A DNA stretch of 64,000 nucleotides. Origin: Eutrigla gurnardus. Taxonomy: Eukaryota > Chordata > Actinopteri > Perciformes > Triglidae. The notes below the pieces were generated by a model that had not been told where the DNA came from, made no database searches, and worked only from the letters and a program-made list of their open reading frames with translations. Both the position numbers and the translations under genes were made by a program. Of the stretch, positions 36,110 to 57,090 are shown piece by piece; the stretch's first letter is position 1; each line of letters opens with the position of its first letter. The stretch covers positions 16,944,849 to 17,008,848 of the forward strand of contig OY741282.1 of the NCBI GenBank assembly GCA_963514095.1, given 5' to 3'.

Positions 36110-37260
36110 GAAAAAAATCGATCTTCCATCTGCACAAGCCAGAGTTTTAACAAATGAGATTCTTGTTTCATGCAGCTGATCTGGTGGCAGTCTGGGGGGG
36201 GGGGCAAAGTGGACATGGACGAACTTTAGCTTTAGATGAATTAGTTACATCTACATATCCTACTATTGATTGATTTCTTCTTATTATAGGCCTATTAACC
36301 CCTGGTTTAATTCAATGCATATAAATGCATTAATTCCATTTTGAAAACCATCATCTGCAAAAAAAAAAAAAACCTCATAAAAGTATAGTATATTAGTATA
36401 AAATGGAGCTACATCCAATATACTTCTGTATTGTCCTGAGTCCATTCACGGCTACTCCTCTCATTATTCTCTCACATCACTAGAATGGAAATGTCAGCTT
36501 AAGCTCGCTGGAGGTTAAACACAGGCCACTTCTTCACTTAAGGAGGAATACCAACCAGCTCTCTGAATATAAATACATATGATCATTCACAGTCGGGTGA
36601 GCTCAAAGCAAAGAGGACTTCCTTTCCTCTGGTTGGAGACATTTAGACTCTCAGAGTGTGATCTGGATGTGTTTCAGATCCACCTCATTAAAATGCATTA
36701 GGGAGCCTAATAAACCCTGAACGGGGTCCAGACCACTTCCTAATGAGTGCTTTTATTTTGGTAGTGTAGGTCTGCAGCTGATCCTTACTTTCAATGCAGG
36801 ACTTACAGGTATTTACTTCATATGGGAGTCTCTTTACCCAGCAGCCACTGCAGGTTCAGAGCAGCCCGGCCCGGGTCCTCTGGTCACATCAACCCAGATG
36901 TGGCGCCCTCACCGCCGCATCTCATGCCTCAATTAGCGCCGCCGCTGCCCCCCCTCCCCCCTCCCCTCCTGCACGGACTCGATTAGGCCGTGATTTATCC
37001 GAAAGAAATATAATTATACCTCCAAATAAAATAATCAGCATTGAAGAGCGATTTCCTTAACGAGACGGAGCGGGGTGGATGTCACGGAGTGGCGGCGCCT
37101 CATTAGGGCGGTAATGAGACTTTGGGGGTGATCCCGATAATTATCGAAATCTGTAAAATAAGGATCAAGTCAAATGTAACCTTAATTTGTCTGGCAATTG
37201 AGTTCATTTATTAGTATGAGTATTTAGGAAGGTCTCCCTCAGCCTCGTTATTTTAGGATG
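36110..37260. promoter_or_regulatory. candidate conserved regulatory block between otp and tbca
   Basis: About 1.1 kb almost free of simple repeats, with many homeobox core motifs: CTCATTAAAATGCATTAGG (about 36686), CTCAATTAGCGCC (36927), CTCATTAGGGCGGTAATGAG (37100). A pair of ATGCAT half-sites (36315-36330) resembles POU dimer sites. Enhancer function is inferred only from texture and position 2.5-3.5 kb upstream of otp. Confidence 0.3.
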
Positions 37261-37364
37261 ACAGATGGAAACGGCAGGTTCCGCTTCAACATTCAGGACC
37301 AACGCTGGTCTGCTGACAGCCTTCATCCTGACAGGAGAACACACAGGGACATTCAATCCAGAAC

Positions 37365-37370
37365 TTTATT
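37365..37370 (-). terminator. candidate tbca polyadenylation signal AATAAA
   Basis: On the minus strand, about 625 bases beyond the tbca stop codon; the DNA between (37371-37993) is the inferred 3' UTR. Confidence 0.4.
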
Positions 37371-37993
37371 AAATCCAATATAGATCGAAAGAAAATTACA
37401 ATACCTAACAATTTGTTAAAAAAAAAAAAAAGCCAAACATTCGTCGATTTCTGTTTCTCAAATATAATAATTTGCTGCTCCCTGGCTGAGTTTGTTATAT
37501 TCCTGTTATTGCACCCACACACTTACTTGGTTCCTATTCTGGGATGCATCATCATCATCAAGGTTAGCAATTAATAAACGCCTTGCAGGCTGAAGGAGCA
37601 ACTTTCTACATCTATAAGGAATGCAAAGATAAATCAGAAGTATGAAAACTTCATGGATCACCGCAAACATCCTACAGCCAATCAGAATCCAGCAGTGGGG
37701 CCAAGAAAACGTGTTGTTAGAAGAAAAGACACAAAGCTGTGTGTGTGTTAAAGCAAAGAAAGCCCTCCTCTCTTTAACAAGCCGAGTGTTTCACCGTGTT
37801 CTGGTTCTGGAGGAGGAGGAGCGTGATCAGATGTGGTGGCACGTTAACAGTAAACAGTAGAAAATAATTACATCAAGAACAGAGTCTGAACGGATTCAGT
37901 TCGCCGCCACGCTTCCAAACGGGGCCTGACGAAGGGAATGGACATTTAAGAAGCAGAGTGAGTCTCGCAGAGAGGGAGAGACGGATTCACAAA

Positions 37994-47124
<9,131 letters not shown>

Positions 47125-47330
47125 GGCTGTAGATTTGTTTTAGGGTTTTACGGAGTGGAAGGTGCGGTGAACAGCGCGCGTGTGTGCAGGTTGGAAGTCA
47201 GTAGTGACGAGCTGATCGCAGATAAATCGATCTCCAGGACGCGGAGGATTTCCGAGTGTGGATGAGCGAGCTCTGGTTCCTTTAGGTTTACAATCAATCA
47301 CATTTCCCTTCAAGTAGGCGAAATAAAAAA
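47125..47330 (-). promoter_or_regulatory. tbca promoter region
   Basis: DNA directly upstream of the tbca ATG, moderately CpG-containing (GCGCGCG near 47175) without a clear TATA box. It is assigned by position. Confidence 0.4.
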
Positions 47331-48090
47331 ATATATATATAGGATGGAAAAAAATAAACTATGAAAATAAGTTATTAAAAAACATCAAAGTTAGTAAATA
47401 AAAAAGAGGGGAGGTCTGCTGCTCAACACTGGTCAAAAAACTATAATATAATATATAATATAATATAATTAAATCAATAAGAGAGGCCTTTTAATGATCT
47501 CCACCTCCAGGAAATTCCAGGTTTGCAGCAGTAAAAAGACAGAAAAGTAAAATATTATTATGATAATAATTTAAAAATAAATAAAAATGTGGAGCCTCTC
47601 TCAGTTTTATGACGATAACTTCAATAAATACTCTATGACGTGGGAGGAAGTTATTGATCAGCTTCAGTTATAAATCATGTATCTCTCATATACGGATAAA
47701 CAATTTCTTGAGTCAGAGGAGGTGGAAATAGTTCACAGCAGCTCACGTATCACACTAATGTGTTGAATTACCTATTTAAATACAAAACATCAACCATGTT
47801 AACGACCAGGGCCAAATCTAGTCTTTGGTTAAACTTTGTAAAGTAAGTAAAGTTCACATCAGTCCCAGAAACAGCAGGGCGCTGGCCGTGGTCCTGATCT
47901 GAACGCTGACAGAGGAGTTGTCCAAGGTGCTGACAGGTGATTCATAGGAGCCATTAAATGAATCCCTGAGTTCACCTGTTTGACACCGTTCTCTGGCGGC
48001 TGCTCCTTCTGGTTGCTGTTTTCCTGTCGTCTCTTTAATGATTTAATAAACTGAGTTTGGTTATTGACTTGTTGTTGTTGTTGTTGTGTG
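47331..48090. other. intergenic, upstream of tbca
   Basis: AT-rich DNA with a short TATAATATAA repeat (47440-47475) and (TTG)n (48070-48087). Nothing assignable. Confidence 0.55.
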
Positions 48091-48960
48091 ACTCAAGCCT
48101 TGTTAAGGGGGCTCCATTGGCTGCTGTGTTAATTGTTCACCACATTAAATTCACTTTTCAAATTCTCTTAATGGCTCAATTAAAAAAATAACCACATTTG
48201 CTAAGTGGCTTTATTAAAAATCGACTTTGTTGTTTCGTGGGATTTTCAGTGAAATACATGAAAATATTTGGGTTTCCACTGATATCGTCCCCCTCCTAAT
48301 GTTTCCCAGTGCACGTTTAAACTGTGTTTGCATTGACTTGGCTTAAGTGAAGGATTTTATCAGCCTCAGAATGAGCCACTTTCTTTATTTACACAGTATA
48401 TCACTTAAGATAAACAATTGACATGGCTTATGAGGCTGTGTTACAGGACAGCACATTCAATATCATTTGAATCTTTGTGCATCTGATATTGATTTGCGTG
48501 ATCTATAAAAACAGAATCAATTTCATAGTTTTCTTTGAGGCTGTTTCAAAAGAATATATATATATATATTCTTTATATTTGATTACAATCCAGTCTTCGG
48601 CATGCCGGTACCATGAGAAGTTGAAGTTTCTGCACATTATGGCACAACAGCTTTAACACATTAGAGAACTCGTTACAGACGGTGTGTCACCAACGCACCT
48701 CAAATGTCTTAATTGCTCATCACAACCGATCATAACAACACAACGTACAACTGATGAGCAGAGCAGCTGTCAAGTCAGGAAGTGGAGGAACGGAGGACAG
48801 CTGGGAAGAGGGATTGAATTTACACCTTTTTATCTCAAGCATCGAAATCCAAATTCTCTCCTTAAAGAGGAAACACGTCTTCGCCGTTAGATTCTGCAAA
48901 ATATCACTTACAGCATAATTGCATACAGAGTTATCCATCAAAATGGAAAATGTTTAATCT
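48091..48960. other. candidate conserved non-coding block
   Basis: Unique AT-rich DNA rich in ATTAA motifs (TTAATTGTTCACCACATTAAA at 48130 in two parts; CTTAATGGCTCAATTAA at 48168), with one short AT repeat (48554-48568). Candidate status rests on texture only. Confidence 0.25.
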
Positions 48961-49950
48961 CGTCACTGTCAGACTGAGGAACAAAAGAAGTTTGAGCATG
49001 AAGTCCGATCTTAAGGAGTTTAATCACCCACAATAGGTGAGGTTAAAGGTCAAATGTGACCTTAATACCAGTTTGTTGTGGGTGGAGTGGCAGAATACCG
49101 ATGCTGTACTGTGATGGTTATCAACAAATATATATTTTTTTTGCTACCACATAAAAATTAACGTGTGTACAATACTCTGAATATATTTATATGTATATAT
49201 TTTTTTTACGCCTGAATTTTATTTTCATTTTGACTTTATTAAAGTCGGGGAAATAAAAAAAAAATCTACTGTTTAACACCAGAGAATACAAACTCAATTC
49301 AACAATAAATTAGACATAATAATAATAACTGTTTTCTTTTATAACTGCAAAGGAGACGAGGTTAGCTGGAGGTACACAGACATGAGTGAGTTATTATTAT
49401 TATTATTATTATTATTTATATCGAGGTAAATAACAGCTTAATGCATTTGCAGTTATAGATGCAATACAGCTGTATGTTTTGGACAATGATGGACACAATT
49501 TTCCCAATTTTGAAGTACTTGTACTTTAATCTGAATGCTTCCCTTCCACATGATGGTACTTTATACTCCCAAACATTGTGAAGAAGTTATTAAAATACTG
49601 CCTTATGCATCAGTAAAACTACACTAATATAATGTACTCACACAGACAGGGGAGCTTCTCTCTGCATAATGAGGATGTACCTTTGATATTTTAAATATTC
49701 TATAATACAACAACCAGAAATGCACTTGAAACTCGTCCTTTAGTGACGTAGTCACTAAATAATTAGAAGGTGTTGCTTTTCATTTATATATTAATATATT
49801 AAAGCAGGTCATTCTCTCTGCAACCACAACGATCTGCAGTGTTAGATTTAATCATTACATTTAATGTATGAGCCGGTGTGTTTCTCAGGAACCCAACATG
49901 GCGCGGGTCAGAGGAACCGTCCACCGGCCGGAGCCCCCCCCACGTTGATT
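48961..49950. other. intergenic AT-rich DNA
   Basis: Contains (TTA)n (49390-49416) and 'aagtacttgtac'-type repeat fragments (49510-49640). Nothing assignable. Confidence 0.55.
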
Positions 49951-50215
49951 ATTGGTATTTTCCGAGTTTTCCAAACTAATAAGTGGCACTATCAGGCGCG
50001 CGGAGGAGAGCAGCACAGACGGGCTGCTCGGCCTAATTGATATTGAGCGAGGCTGTGGTGGGCGCGCGCGCGCGCGGGGCCGCTGCTGGCTAATTAGCAG
50101 TTTAATCAGCGTCGGTAATGAGAGCCGCTGATTAGCGCGGCTGGAAATAAAAGAGAGTTACAAGGAACGTCTGTCAGAGTCCGGTGATAATTCACCGCTA
50201 ATTGTATGATCAGAG
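49950..50215. promoter_or_regulatory. candidate conserved regulatory block with homeobox cores
   Basis: Contains CGGCCTAATTGATATTGAGC (50029-50048), GCTAATTAGCAGTTTAATCAGC (50090-50111, in two parts), GATTAGCGCGGC and CACCGCTAATTG. An alternating (GC)n of about 14 bases lies at 50061-50077. Enhancer function is inferred. Confidence 0.3.
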
Positions 50216-50366
50216 CAAACTGGATGACTTTGGACTTTTCGAATGCGTGTGCGTGCGCGGGCGCGTGTGGGTGAGTGCGTGTGTGTTTGCAAGGTAGTTA
50301 CATTCCTGCAAGAAAGCAGATATCAATTTGGCAATTTTTTTGTCGAGCAGAAATAGCGCAAAACTT

Positions 50367-50376
50367 TTGCGCGCGT

Positions 50377-50442
<66 letters not shown>

Positions 50443-50745
50443 GGGGAGAAAGAGGGAGAGAGAAAGAGGGAGAGATAGAGAGAGGGAGAGAGGGGGAGAG
50501 ATAGAGAGGGAGAGAGAGAGAGAGAGAGGGAGAGAGAGGGAGAGAAACAAAGAGGGAGAGGGAGAGATAGAGAGAGGGAGAGAGAAAGCGGGAGAGAGAG
50601 AGAAAGAGGGAGGGAGAGAGAGGGAGAGAGAGAGAGAGAAAAAGAGAGAGAGAGGGAGAGAAACAAAGAGGGAGAGAGAGAGAGAGGGAGACAGAAAGCG
50701 GGAGAGAGAGAGAAAGAGGGAGGGAGAGAGAGAGAGAGAGAGAGG
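50367..50745. repeat. homopurine (GA)n-rich tract
   Basis: About 375 bases of AGAGAG/GGGAGAG units with only scattered C and T, containing internal duplications (the block starting GAGAAAGCGGGAGAGAG occurs at about 50581 and 50692). It creates spurious long Ser/Leu or Arg/Glu frames. Confidence 0.95.
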
Positions 50746-51307
50746 TGAAACACAGATATTTGATCATCAAACAAAACAGCCAATTTATAACTGGGGAGGA
50801 GGAGAAGGGGGAGGAGGGGGAGGAGGAGGGAGTCGTTGACGGACTCTGCAGCAGGTGAGCGCGAGATGTGTTCCTCGAGACGCCTCGGCCACTGCTGGAA
50901 TAGCAAATGAGAAATTAGTGAGAAATGTGTGTATGAACGCCGACAGTCAATTAGCGCGAAGCGGGGGGGGGGGGGGATCAGCTGGTACTCAGAGGGCAGG
51001 CTCGGAGAGTGCACCCCCCCCCCCCCCCCTCCCCCCCCCTCCGTCTCTCGATTAGAAGCTTTATGTGATTTCCTCTGAATGATAATAAAAGATGGGAAAT
51101 AAATGACTACTGATGACGTCATATGACAAGTGTTCTTCTCAATTACTGGCTGGTTACGTGTGTTGGTATTTCCTGAACGCATATTAGTTTGTTTAATCAC
51201 AGACCTTTAAAGGGTCAGGTCACTCAAATTTAATATGTATATACTGTGTGTGTGTGTGTGTGTGTAAATATATATATATATACCGGTATATACATACATA
51301 CATACAT

Positions 51308-51367
<60 letters not shown>

Positions 51368-51985
51368 TATATATATATACATATACATACATATATACAC
51401 CAGGATCAGTGAAACAAAAACAAAAAATATGTAAAATATTAAATAAAATACCGGTAAAATAATACGTGTTGACAGTAAAAAAGGCCTCACATAGCTGGAA
51501 TGTTTACGGTTCCTCTCCTCACGCATGCTTCCTGTCGCACACTGTCAAAATAAAAGGCATAAAAATGACAAAAACATCTCATAAAAAAGTTCTCATACAT
51601 ATTACATTACATAATGTACAAAATAAAATACATCGGGTTATCTATATATCATAGAGACCGGTTGAATGTGACACATTTATGTCTGTAGATCACAAACTGA
51701 CTTTTAACAATGAACTGACGATGACATCACGATACAGAAATTTACTTTCCATACATCTTGATACTGTAAGCAAAGCGATACATCGTCTCTGTAATAATTT
51801 TAGGAAAATGTACATTGTATGAAGAACACTTCATGGATAAAATCTGATATCCGTAAAAAAAATGTTATGCAACTGATACAGTATTATAAAACATATCGTA
51901 ATACGCATTATTCTCTGTATTTGTATGAATTATTTTTTTAAATATCTTGAATTACCGATTAAGATTATTACATTTTTTAGGAACC
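50746..51985. other. intergenic, simple-repeat rich
   Basis: Contains GGA runs (50790-50830), G and C homopolymers (50961-50976, 51014-51041), (GT)n (51243-51264) and a long (TA)n (51272-51390). No gene is seen. Confidence 0.6.
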
Positions 51986-52410
51986 TGCGTATTTAGTATT
52001 TTTGCTTTCTTGTATTTTTGTTTTCTTGTATTTTAATTTTCTTGTATTTTAATTTTTTTTTATTTTTGCTTTCTTGTATTTTTGTTTTCTTGTATTTTAA
52101 TTTTCTTGTATTTTAATTTTCTTTTATTTTTGGTTTCTAGTATTTTTGTTTTCTTGTATTTTTGTTTGCTTGTATTTTTATTTGATTGTATTTTTGTTTT
52201 CTTGTATTTTTATTTGATTGTATTGTTGTTTTCTCGTATTTTTGTGGTTTCTAATATTTTTGTTTTCTTGTATTTTTGTTTTCTAGTATTTTTGTTTTCT
52301 AGTATTTTTGTTTTCTTGTATTTTTATTTTATTGTATTTTTGGTTTCTAGTATTTTTGTTTTCTTGTGTTTGTGTTTTCTTGTATTTGTGTTTTCTTGTA
52401 TTTTGGTTCC
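51986..52410. repeat. T-rich minisatellite (about 16-17 bp unit)
   Basis: Roughly 25 units of TTTTCTTGTATTTTTG with variants. It gives a spurious 154-codon hydrophobic frame at 52082-52546. Confidence 0.9.
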
Positions 52411-52577
52411 TGGCATCTTTAGACTTCCTTACATTTTAGTGCTGACTGAGACTTTTATCTGTAACATAACACGTGAGGTGAAAAAAGGAAAAAAGGTCAG
52501 CAAAATTAAAACCAACAACTATTTGGTGAATCTTTGGGCAGTTTGAATGACTCTGTGGTTATAAATACCCCCCCCCC

Positions 52578-52609
<32 letters not shown>

Positions 52610-52870
52610 TCCCAGAAGTGAACCCCCTTTTAACCAAACCCTTATTAAAATGCACCAGGCCTCCTGCAGCAGCACGGATGACCTGTTTGGTATCAGGTGT
52701 GATGTTCCACTAAGAGTGACCTTCTCCATCTGAATCCTCTGGTCCGCTACACAGGGAGGTGGGGGGGGATCGATTCCTCCAGCGAGAGGTTATCTATACG
52801 TGCTATTTTAATGTCACGGAGTCAGCCCAAATTGATAGTGATAAATATTTGCCGGAAGATTAGGTGAGGG

Positions 52871-52912
<42 letters not shown>

Positions 52913-53039
52913 AGGCGCTCCGTCTCAGACCTGCAGCCCGGCAGAGCCGCTCCTCCCGGTGTCGGATTAGCCCCATCCATCCAGTGTCAATGGCTGTCTT
53001 GTTGGGAAAATCAGTGAGTGAACATGGCTGACAGAGAGA

Positions 53040-53108
<69 letters not shown>

Positions 53109-53350
53109 GAAGGCTGATTACTCATACAAATAGACTACCAACTCCGGCTGGTCCCTCCAGAAATGTGTTTTCCCTCTGTTCACCTCCTCTCCTCTACTTT
53201 TCCTCTCCACTCCAATATTTACTCCCCCCTGCTGTCTCTGAGGACCCCCCCCTCACCCCCTACACCAGCCTGTCCTGCTGTTCCCACTTTGTCCCCCATC
53301 AATCACTGCCCCATTGTGTCCTGGATGTTATATAGAGTGACTTAATATCC
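52411..53350. other. intergenic with one candidate conserved stretch
   Basis: Contains a C-run plus (AC)n (52568-52608), (GT)n at 52874-52911 and 53043-53102. The stretch 52780-52870 (TTATCTATACGTGCTATTTT..., CCAAATTGATAGTGATAAAT) is unique and could be conserved. Confidence 0.45.
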
Positions 53351-53741
53351 CTCCCTTCATCTCTATTCACTCCCGAACCGCCCGGCGCTGCAGTCGCCAC
53401 GCTTTCTGGAGGAAAAGAGGGAGTTTTTACTTCAACAATATTCACTATTTATCTCTTTATTCTGTCATAACCACACGTTCATTTTGTCTAGTTTGTCTAA
53501 CATTAAATTCAGTGGTAATGCAGGTGCTCGCTGAGTATTTATCTCATTTGTTTTCGAAGATCGAAACCACGCCAATTTAATCGCAGATATATATCACACT
53601 GGCCCAATATGATTATATACAAATCTAATGGTGCTAGAATGATTCAGAAATGGTGTAATAAACACAAATAAAATAAACTCAGATAATATATATATACTGT
53701 ATATATATATCTGTCTGATACAAAGCTACAGCTGCAGGACA

Positions 53742-53910
53742 AGGTTAGCTTAGCTTAGCATAAAGACTTGAAGCGGGGGGAAACAGCTAGCCTGGTTCTG
53801 CAGGTAAACTGATGTTATTCGTGATACAACGCGCTTGGCAGACTTAGTCACCCTCAGACAGGCTAGCAGTTTCCCTCCGTCCCCAGCCTTTATGCTAAGC
53901 TAAGCTAACT
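53742..53910. repeat. imperfect inverted repeat, about 50-bp arms
   Basis: Left arm GGTTAGCTTAGCTTAGCATA..., right arm ...TATGCTAAGCTAAGCTAACT. The arms continue with similarity through the AAACAGCTAGCCTG / AGGCTAGCAGTTTCC segments. It belongs to a fish repeat type also seen as fragments at 14719, 25805 and 46955. Confidence 0.8.
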
Positions 53911-54800
53911 CTGTCTTCTAGAATTACGTTAAATTACATTTCCTGCGTCTTTGCGTGAACGAGGAGCTACATTCACTTAAAAGCACCGGAGATCAAACGC
54001 AAACATTAAACATTAAAAAACGCTACGAGCTGATTGCTTATTCTGATCGGATATTTCTAAACTATTCTTTTCCTAAATATGGACAACATTTTTTAGCAAC
54101 TTGCCAGAGATGTTAATTGGCAACATTTCCTTGTCATGTTGATAGAAAATGTAATTCAGCCTTTGATAATAAAAAAAATCCCTCTATACAGACATTTGTC
54201 ATAAAAGTAAAGCTCATATAAAGCAGGCTAAAATAATACAATTAACTCATTTTGTTCCTTTTTTTAGAAACCAATCAATCAATTTCCACTGATAACTTTG
54301 CTGGAGTTAATTTAAAAATATTCTAACTAGGCAATTAAAAACACATGTCGACTATATTTCTGCAGCAGCATTTACAACGAGCTAAATGAAATAAAAAGTG
54401 GTTAAATTACTTTGTTTCATACGATTTAGCTTATTTTTGTATACTTAGATGTTACAGTGTAACCTCAAACAAAGAATTTCATTATACATGAAACAATAAA
54501 CCCTTTGAATCTTAAATCCTCTGGAATAGTTTAGTGTGTAAAATGAAGACATCACATCTCTGATGGCGTCCTCGTATTTTTATGAAGGCTTCCTGACAAA
54601 TAGGCCCCGCCACCTCGCCGCCGCCGCCACGCCCGGGTGACCGCCTTCATCCTGCTCCCGGCTTGTTTACATAGCGACCAGGACGATTCAGCGGATTAAA
54701 CAAATCTCTGCCCGAGGGGGACATCCATAATCCACTAACGGGTCACAGCGAGACAGTTATAAATGCCTGTCTGTGGTGTTAGGGGGGGGGGGGGGGGTGA
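53911..54800. other. intergenic; candidate conserved stretch at 54555-54770
   Basis: AT-rich to 54550, then a more GC-balanced unique stretch (GGCGTCCTCGTATTTTTATG ... GTTATAAATGCC), ended by a G17 run (54782-54797). No gene is seen. Confidence 0.4.
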
Positions 54801-54967
54801 CCTTCCCACAATGCCCTGCAGCGTATTACAGGATGTGGAGGAGAGGAGAAGAAAAACAATGTTTCATTATATTGTTATTAAGTGGCTCATTTTGAAAAAA
54901 AGGGTATTCCACTGAAGAAGCAGGACTCTGTGATGAGAGCCAATCAGCTTCCATCACCCGTCCGAAT

Positions 54968-55018
54968 GACTCGGTGACCCGCGGTGACCCCCCCGGTGAC
55001 CCCCGCAGTGACCCCCAC
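54968..55018. repeat. clustered GGTGACCC direct repeats
   Basis: Four TGACCC hexamers in direct orientation within about 50 bases (start of each near 54974, 54984, 54997, 55010). They resemble nuclear-receptor half-sites but may simply be a short tandem repeat. Confidence 0.6.
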
Positions 55019-55249
55019 GTTTCTCCCATGAAGACGGAAGGAGAGACAACAAACACTGCGTTTCCTTTCACTTCATCATTCCACATTACGGACTCATGAA
55101 TCTCTCAAATCCGATAACAAGCACTCGATCGGTGTTATTATGTAAGTTAAATTAGACTTTCTTTGCTTAATAAAAAGAAGAAGTTGCCGTGGCATTCAGC
55201 TCCTCGAATACAAAACGTTTAATCTGTGAGAGAATTTGTTGTATCTGTC

Positions 55250-55445
55250 ACAAATATTCACAATTAGCGGCGGTAATTATTTGATAGTTTCTGCAATTAT
55301 GACTTAAACGGTTAAATTTGGAATCTGTGTGGAAGCCTAATTGGCCTAAATGCGATATTTTGCATATTTGCATAATGAGGAAATTGGTAGAAAATTGTGT
55401 TCATTCATTTGTGAAAAAAAATCCTAGGAATTTTATGAATCTGAA
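55250..55445. promoter_or_regulatory. candidate conserved regulatory block with POU/homeobox motifs
   Basis: Contains GCGGTAATTATTTGATAG, CTAATTGGCC, and TTTTGCATATTTGCATAATG (55359-55378, with octamer ATTTGCAT at 55366-55373). It is unique DNA directly beside a minisatellite. Confidence 0.3.
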
Positions 55446-55489
55446 AGGTCTGTTCCTGCAGCCGGTGGCTCCGGTGGCTCCGGTGGCGG

Positions 55490-55830
55490 GGTCCCCGAGG
55501 GCCCGGCGGGGAAAGTGGCAACTGGTGGAGAAAGTGGGGCCCGGCGGGGAAAGTTGGGCTCGAGTGGGGAAAGTGGGGCCCGGCGGGGAAAGTGGGGCTC
55601 GAGTAGGGAAAATGGGGCCTGGTGGGGAAAGTGGCACCTGGTGGAGAAAGTGGTGCCTGGTGGAGAAAGTGGGTCCCGGCGGGGAAAGTGGGGCTCCAGC
55701 GGGGAAAGTGGGGCCTGGTGGGGAAAGTGGGGCCTGGCGGGGAAAGTGGGGCTCCAGCGGGGAAAGTGGCACCTGGTGGAGAAAGTGGTGCCTGGTGGGG
55801 AAAGTGGGGCTCCGGTGGAGGGGCCAAACG
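55490..55830. repeat. GC-rich minisatellite, 19-20 bp unit
   Basis: About 17 units of GGGGAAAGTGGGGCCTGGT with variants, spaced 19 or 20 bases apart. It keeps several frames open (for example a 180-codon frame from 55318), which is a repeat artefact. Confidence 0.95.
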
Positions 55831-55860
55831 GAGGAGAGAGGAAGGTTTGTTTTTAAATAA

Positions 55861-57090
55861 CAGAGATAAGGTTATGTTTGTAAACGGTTCGATGCCGTTT
55901 AGCTGCTTTGGGAGGTTCGTGAGAAACGCCGGCTGGTTTTCTTTATGTCGCAGTAAATGAGACTAAAGTAAATATAAAACCTCATCTAATCCTTTAATTC
56001 TTTCAGCGCGACAGGAAACCATGTTTGTCCAGTGAACTTTAGTGAACTTTCCCTTTAACAATTAAAAAAGCTGGTGACTTTCTGTGGTTATTTTACTCTC
56101 AACCAATCCCAGAGCCTTATATGGGCAGACACCAGTTTAGTCACATGTGAGTCATAATGTATTATTCATTTATTTTTTATTATGAAATATTTTTGTCTGT
56201 AAACATGATCTGTTTTGTTGTTTTTTCTTCTTAAAACAGTATATTTGTGTGTATTTTATTGTATCAAAACACCACATCATAGAATAAAAATACATTTTAC
56301 AACATGTTGTTCTATTGTTCACCTTAATGCATTCCAACACTGATTATAATAGACTATAATGTTTAATAATGTGTTATAATCACTGTGAGAATACATGAAA
56401 TGTCATCATTAGTCACCATAAGTTGAAATTGTTCACTTTTATTGTATTCTTGCATATTTAATGTTTGTTTGTTTTTTAAACTTTACTTTTTTTACAATTT
56501 TTTTTTACAAAAAATGACTCTTTATGTATATTATAATCACATTATAATGCATTATAAAGTGTGTCAGAATTATCACCTCATAAGTCATTATTAAATAGTT
56601 CAAAATTCTAACTTTTCTTATAAATCATTATTACTATCTATGAGTGCTAATAACTATGATTATATGTATAATGTGTTTGTTTAGCAGTCAAATGGACTTA
56701 AATTTCTGTCCTTATAATAAGTAATAAATAAAATCTTTAATTATATGTTTCAGCTTTTCAACAAGAGCTGTGAGTAACTTTATACACATGAACATAACTC
56801 CTCTAACATCGGAAGTTTTCATGGCAGACAAAAAGTGTTGCTTTGATTTTTGAATATTGAAGCTGTTTTTCTGCTGTTCTTTATCTGTTTACACACAAGC
56901 CTCCACTTTATTGATAAACTTATTAAATATTTACACGCCTCTTACCAACAAATCAAGATGTTGAAACCTCACCGACGGTTCAACCTCTCTGTTGATATTA
57001 AAATGAAAAAATGAAAGAAAAAAAACAAACCTTAAAACGTGCGTCGTTTTCCCCGTAATGAGAATCCGGATGTTTATGTTTCGTGTTTTG
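55861..57090. other. intergenic AT-rich DNA
   Basis: 1.2 kb of AT-rich DNA with recurring CATTATAATG/TTATAATC words (56330-56560). Nothing assignable. Confidence 0.55.

Noticed and set aside
50298..51200. 300-codon minus-strand open frame, Ser/Leu repeats
   Set aside because: It is a translation of the (GA)n homopurine tract; all three frames are repeat-like and no domain is present.
52082..52546. 154-codon hydrophobic open frame resembling a membrane protein
   Set aside because: It is a translation of the TTTTCTTGTATTTTTG minisatellite; phenylalanine/leucine periodicity follows the repeat.
55318..55860. 180-codon open frame with GESGARRGKWG-type repeats
   Set aside because: It is a by-product of the 19-20 bp minisatellite, which keeps several frames on both strands open; no conserved start or domain.
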